Below are positions 60,579 through 64,000 of a DNA stretch of 64,000 nt, one piece after another. The stretch spans positions 15,487 to 79,486 of the forward strand of contig JAGKWZ010000002.1 of NCBI GenBank assembly GCA_021151605.1, given 5' to 3'. The translations under genes and the position numbers were made by a program. Within the stretch, counting starts at the first letter, position 1, and each line of letters opens with the position of its first letter. Below the pieces are notes generated by a model. That model searched no databases. It had not been told where the DNA came from and saw only the letters and a program-made list of their open reading frames with translations. The stretch is from Verrucomicrobiaceae bacterium (GTDB lineage: Bacteria; Verrucomicrobiota; Verrucomicrobiia; Verrucomicrobiales; Verrucomicrobiaceae).

Positions 60579-61232
60579 ATGCCCTCCCCCCAAGCCTACA
60601 TTTTCGACCTCGACGGAACCCTCATCGACTCGCTCGCGGACATCGCGGAATCGATCAACCGGATGCTTGATGACCGTGGTTATCCGCGCTGCAAGCCTGA
60701 GGACTTCAAGCAAATGGTCGGCGATGGCATGGAGAAGCTCGTCGAGCGCGCCCTGCCGGAGTCTGTGCGGGAGGAGAAGCTCATCCTCACCTGCGTGGAG
60801 GAGTACCGCGCCCACTACGACATCCTCTGGAATGCGCAGACGCGGCCCTATGAAGGCATCCACGAGATGCTCGCAGAGCTGAAAGCACGCGGCGTAAAGC
60901 TCGGCGTGATCTCAAACAAGGCGCACCGCTTCACCGTGCCGATGACGGAGCATTTCTTCGGCACAGAGATCTTTGATCACATCCTAGGCCAGCGCCCCGA
61001 AGTGCCGCGCAAGCCTGATGCCGCCGGGGCACACGAAATGGCCGCCGTGCTCGGCGTGGATGTCACGGCTTGTGCCTATGTCGGCGACTCCGGCATCGAC
61101 ATGGCCTTTGCCAAAAATGCCGGGATGCTCGGCATCGGCGTGAGCTGGGGTTTCCGTTCGGTCGAAGAGCTGCGTGAACACGGCGCGCAGGTGATCGTGG
61201 ATCATCCACGCGAGCTGCTCACGCTGGAGTGA
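60579..61232 (+). CDS. Phosphoglycolate phosphatase-like HAD hydrolase
   Basis: A 217-residue HAD phosphatase. The nucleophile motif is 'IFDLDGTLIDSLADI', motif II/III 'LGVISNKAHRF' and motif IV 'YVGDSGIDMAFAKNAGM'. The cap domain and length match Gph/PGP. It would clear 2-phosphoglycolate from DNA repair or oxygenase side reactions. It lies 57 bp from the divergent M64 peptidase start. Confidence 0.92.
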   Translation: MPSPQAYIFDLDGTLIDSLADIAESINRMLDDRGYPRCKPEDFKQMVGDGMEKLVERALPESVREEKLILTCVEEYRAHYDILWNAQTRPYEGIHEMLAELKARGVKLGVISNKAHRFTVPMTEHFFGTEIFDHILGQRPEVPRKPDAAGAHEMAAVLGVDVTACAYVGDSGIDMAFAKNAGMLGIGVSWGFRSVEELREHGAQVIVDHPRELLTLE

Positions 61233-61317
61233 GTGAGCGGTGAGTTGGGGAGATCGGCGAGTATTTGCGCAAGTTTTGCGGGGATCACGCATCCGTCGTG
61301 GAACCCAGCTCACTCCC

Positions 61318-62052
61318 ATGACTTTCCCAAAGACCGAATGGATCCTCCTATCCAAAGCCACACTAAATGGAGATGACGATGGCTACGAAGCTGTGGCGAA
61401 GATGTGCGAGATCTATCGCCAGCCCGTCATGACCTTCCTCACGATGCGGGGGTATCGGGAACAGGAGCGGGAGGACTTGGTGCAGGAGTTTTTTCTGAAC
61501 TGGTTGCGCACGCAGTCCTGGAAGCGGGCGCAGCAGGGTCGGGGGAGGTTTCGCAACTTCGTGCTGGGCAGTGTATGTCACATGCTGGCCCATCATCATG
61601 GGCGGCAAAACACCCTCAAGCGTGGCAGCGGTGATGAGACAGAAAGTCTGGAAGTGGCGCTGGAGCATGGCTTTGAGCCTACAGATGAGACTCCGCTGGA
61701 CTGCCCGGAGTTTGACCGCGTCTGGGCGGTGACACTGGTAAGGAATGTCCTCCAAACACTGTCCCGGGAGTATGAGGAACGCGAAGGTCCAGAGGTCTTC
61801 GATATTCTACAGCGCTTCCTGCCATCGGGCCGGGAGGTGATCACGATAGAGGAGGCTGCCAAACAATTGGGTGCGAATGTAGGCGCAGTGAAGTCAGCCG
61901 TATTTCGGTTGCGCGCAAAGTTCCGCGAGACACTGCGCTCTGCGGTGGCCTGCACGGTCTCAGCACCCCATGATGTGGATGAGGAACTCCGGTATCTGCA
62001 TGCTCTCCTGCTCCGCTATCAGGTTAAAACAGCCGTTTCCTTGGAAAGTTGA
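61318..62052 (+). CDS. RNA polymerase sigma factor, planctomycete/verrucomicrobial type
   Basis: A 244-residue sigma-70 family protein. Region 2 reads 'YREQEREDLVQEFFLNWLRT' and 'GRFRNFVLGSVCHMLAHHHG'. Region 4 is in 'TIEEAAKQLGANVGAVKSAV'. The extra length and the 'FF.N.L..' pattern are typical of the large ECF subgroup of Planctomycetes and Verrucomicrobia, which often pair with Ser/Thr kinases. No kinase is next to it here. The start at 61318 begins the conserved N-terminus. Confidence 0.88.
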   Translation: MTFPKTEWILLSKATLNGDDDGYEAVAKMCEIYRQPVMTFLTMRGYREQEREDLVQEFFLNWLRTQSWKRAQQGRGRFRNFVLGSVCHMLAHHHGRQNTLKRGSGDETESLEVALEHGFEPTDETPLDCPEFDRVWAVTLVRNVLQTLSREYEEREGPEVFDILQRFLPSGREVITIEEAAKQLGANVGAVKSAVFRLRAKFRETLRSAVACTVSAPHDVDEELRYLHALLLRYQVKTAVSLES

Positions 62053-62207
62053 GACACTCACCGCAGTGCAAAGCGGGTCCCCTGATAGCCCCAAATTTAA
62101 GAAAAATTCATTTTCCGCGAAACTATGTGGCACAAAAGTGGAATAGGACTTGTGACGAAATCTATCCCGGCGGGCAGCGTCATGCCCCGCTCATCCTTCT
62201 TCATGCC

Positions 62208-63917
62208 ATGAGATCTCTCCTCCTCTTCCTTCTGCTCAGCGCCACAGCAGGCGCGCAGACGATCAATCCCAGCGCCATCACGGTGACACCGCCCACGGGC
62301 ACGCCTGCCAGCCCCGCCTTTGTCATCGACTCAGATTCTGGCACGGCCCCAGAGACGCGGAACAAGCTGCCTGTCACCGTGCGTGTCACCTTTCCCCTCG
62401 GCGCGGCGGTGAAGCAGAGCTTCCGTGTCAGCGCGCAGCTCCTGGACAGTGCCGCAGGCAATGCGCCGGTGGCGCTCGTGGCTACCAGTGCGCTCTCACC
62501 GGCGCAGAGCATCAATTTCGCGGGTACGGGCACGACCTTCCGTGACTTCACTCTAAATCTGGACCCGAATGCCGATCTCGGTGCTGGGCGGAGTTATGTC
62601 GTGCGGGCGCAAATCCAGATGCAGGGCTCGGGCAGCTCCTTCTCGAACGTCGGCAGCCCACGAGATAGCACGAGCTTCACGGTGGTGCATTTCACCCAGA
62701 CGGGGGCGGCGAATTCGAAGCTGAATGTCCAAGCTCATCTCACTGCCCCGGCGACGCTGAGCAAGGCCTTTGCACTCGTTACGAATACGAGTCAGCGGAG
62801 CTTCACCGTGAGCCTGCCCATGCTGATCAGCCGCTACGATCTGGGGGATGTGGCGCGCGATGTCCGCCTCCGCACCACGGCCATCCTGACGGATGATTTG
62901 GGCAATGTGATCCCGCTGGGCACGGACAGCGCCGCCGATAACGTGATCCTTTCGACCGTACTCGGCGCCTTTGTCAGCGGCACGCCGAACAGCCCCAGCA
63001 CGCGGGCGCAGACTGTGACGGCCAGCATCCGCCCACTGGCCCAGCTCGACTCCGTGAACCGCACCTACCGTGTGCAGGTAAGGGTGGAGGTGCAGGATGA
63101 CGTGAACCCCACGCTGGCACTGCGCACGCTCGGTAATCTGGCGGACCTTACCAGTCAGCGGCTCATGCACTTCAGCGGCACGCTGCGCTTCACCGGCGGT
63201 GCGCAGACGAGCATGGACTCCATCAAAAACACACCCGTGCCCGGCACGCTGGCACTGAATGCAGCCACTCCCTCCGCCAGTACGCTCGCCACCGTGCTGA
63301 ATGTCGGCGGTGGAAGTCTCATCGGACAGACCGGCCTGACTTTCCCGACGATCAACGGCCTGTCTGTGCGCCTGCTGCCCAGTGGTGTGGCGGAAGTCGT
63401 GAGTGTGCCGCCGACCAATCTCATCGTGGCGCCTACCAGCCCGCCACTAGTGAGGACCACGGGCGGTGTGCGCATCAGCTACACCAACCTGCGCCTCAGA
63501 AACAACGGCGTGCTGGCAAATGCAAAAGTGAATCTGCCACAGGGACTGGGCTTCACAGCCGCGCGCGCCTCATCGGGAGGGAAGTTCAAGGCCAGCCTCA
63601 CCGTGCTGGACGTTGTGCTTCAGTCGAATCTGTCTCACGCGGGGCTGCTCAGCATCAGCAGTCTTGGCGCTGATGCTTGGGTCTTCGATGAAGCCCGCCC
63701 CGTGATATACCAGGTCACCAGATTCAGTCTTAGCACGGAGGGGAAATTCATCTTCGATGCAGAAAACGCCGAATGGGTGCATAAAGCCGCCTTTACTCAA
63801 CTGGCCGATCAACAGAGGGATGGACAGCATGAAACCTCGGACATGCAGACACGTCTGAGCAATGATGGCTATCTCCGTTTCGCCAGAGCCGACAGCAAAA
63901 GTCTAGGTCGTGTTTGA
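62208..63917 (+). CDS. Secreted beta-rich protein, probably cut short by an insertion sequence
   Basis: A 569-residue protein with a signal peptide (about 1-16, 'LLFLLLSATAGAQ') and long beta-rich repeats without a clear family. Residues such as 'GTASNT' are lacking; the visible pattern is 'V...A.L......V' in many Ser/Thr/Ala-rich segments. The last codons ('SLGRV') and the TGA stop are made from sequence that looks like the terminal repeat of an insertion sequence beginning near 63907. The original protein was therefore probably longer. Start 62208 begins the signal peptide. Confidence 0.7.
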   Translation: MRSLLLFLLLSATAGAQTINPSAITVTPPTGTPASPAFVIDSDSGTAPETRNKLPVTVRVTFPLGAAVKQSFRVSAQLLDSAAGNAPVALVATSALSPAQSINFAGTGTTFRDFTLNLDPNADLGAGRSYVVRAQIQMQGSGSSFSNVGSPRDSTSFTVVHFTQTGAANSKLNVQAHLTAPATLSKAFALVTNTSQRSFTVSLPMLISRYDLGDVARDVRLRTTAILTDDLGNVIPLGTDSAADNVILSTVLGAFVSGTPNSPSTRAQTVTASIRPLAQLDSVNRTYRVQVRVEVQDDVNPTLALRTLGNLADLTSQRLMHFSGTLRFTGGAQTSMDSIKNTPVPGTLALNAATPSASTLATVLNVGGGSLIGQTGLTFPTINGLSVRLLPSGVAEVVSVPPTNLIVAPTSPPLVRTTGGVRISYTNLRLRNNGVLANAKVNLPQGLGFTAARASSGGKFKASLTVLDVVLQSNLSHAGLLSISSLGADAWVFDEARPVIYQVTRFSLSTEGKFIFDAENAEWVHKAAFTQLADQQRDGQHETSDMQTRLSNDGYLRFARADSKSLGRV

Positions 63918-64000
63918 AAACCCTCAACAGCCATAGCGAAGCCAATCGATGACGGACGCAAATTGAATGAGAGCGAGGTAGTGGGAGGCAAGTTTATCGC
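63907..64000 (-). mobile_element. Right-hand end of an IS5-like element, transposase C-terminus
   Basis: On the minus strand, 63924-64000 encodes 'DKLASHYLALIQFASVIDWL' followed by RYGC and a stop. This is the typical end of IS5-family DDE transposases. A sequence of terminal-repeat kind (GTCGTGTTTGAAAACCC, 63907-63923) follows outside. Next to it CTAG (63903-63906) fits the YTAR target site used by IS5-group elements. Only 94 bp are in the window; the other end is missing. Confidence 0.75.

Overview
The window reads as a chromosomal segment of a verrucomicrobial bacterium, probably close to Verrucomicrobiaceae such as Prosthecobacter or Verrucomicrobium. This is inferred from gene content. 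The markers are paired DUF1501 and DUF1549/DUF1553 secreted proteins, Tat-exported Gfo/Idh/MocA oxidoreductases, large Ig- and InlB-repeat surface proteins with the phylum's usual C-terminal style, and planctomycete/verrucomicrobial-type sigma factors. No marker gene fixes the genus.

Layout. (1) 1-5.9 kb is AT-rich compared with the rest. It holds a minus-strand exopolysaccharide operon (secreted protein, outer-membrane barrel, BY-kinase/Wzz, export protein) just downstream of a tRNA-Gly gene, and then a badly decayed helical-repeat gene. (2) 6.2-26.7 kb is the most distinctive part. A divergent two-component system is followed by twelve plus-strand genes: a small secreted His/Cys protein, a 1754-residue InlB-repeat surface protein, a sigma factor, a second copy of the small protein family, a CzcC-like channel and a CzcA-like RND pump without an adaptor gene. 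The run continues with no long gap into a DUF3570 / ApbE / TlpA / DUF4266 redox module and an Ig-repeat surface protein. I read this as a metal-responsive envelope system coupled to an extracytoplasmic flavin/thiol module. (3) 27.3-33.3 kb is a phenolic-lipid-type operon with a type III polyketide synthase, a protein fusing an SrsB-like methyltransferase to an SrsC-like flavin hydroxylase, two more methyltransferases and a YceI lipocalin.

(4) 33.3-42.3 kb is mostly housekeeping: a sugar-isomerase remnant, glutathione peroxidase, MoaA, an LRR protein, two Hsp20 genes behind a good sigma-54 promoter, FdhD and HolA. (5) 42.5-58.8 kb holds a glycosyltransferase, a DapA-like lyase, two sets of planctomycete-type secreted proteins (DUF1501, DUF1553, Gfo/Idh/MocA, ceramidase-like), L,D-transpeptidase, PyrE, a GNAT fusion and peptide deformylase. 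A 55-bp palindrome is read in frame inside the DUF1553 gene, and a 169-bp near-complete palindrome lies at 50.6 kb. (6) 59-64 kb holds an M64-type peptidase, a phosphoglycolate phosphatase, a sigma factor and a secreted protein that appears to be cut off by an insertion sequence, whose transposase end runs off the window.
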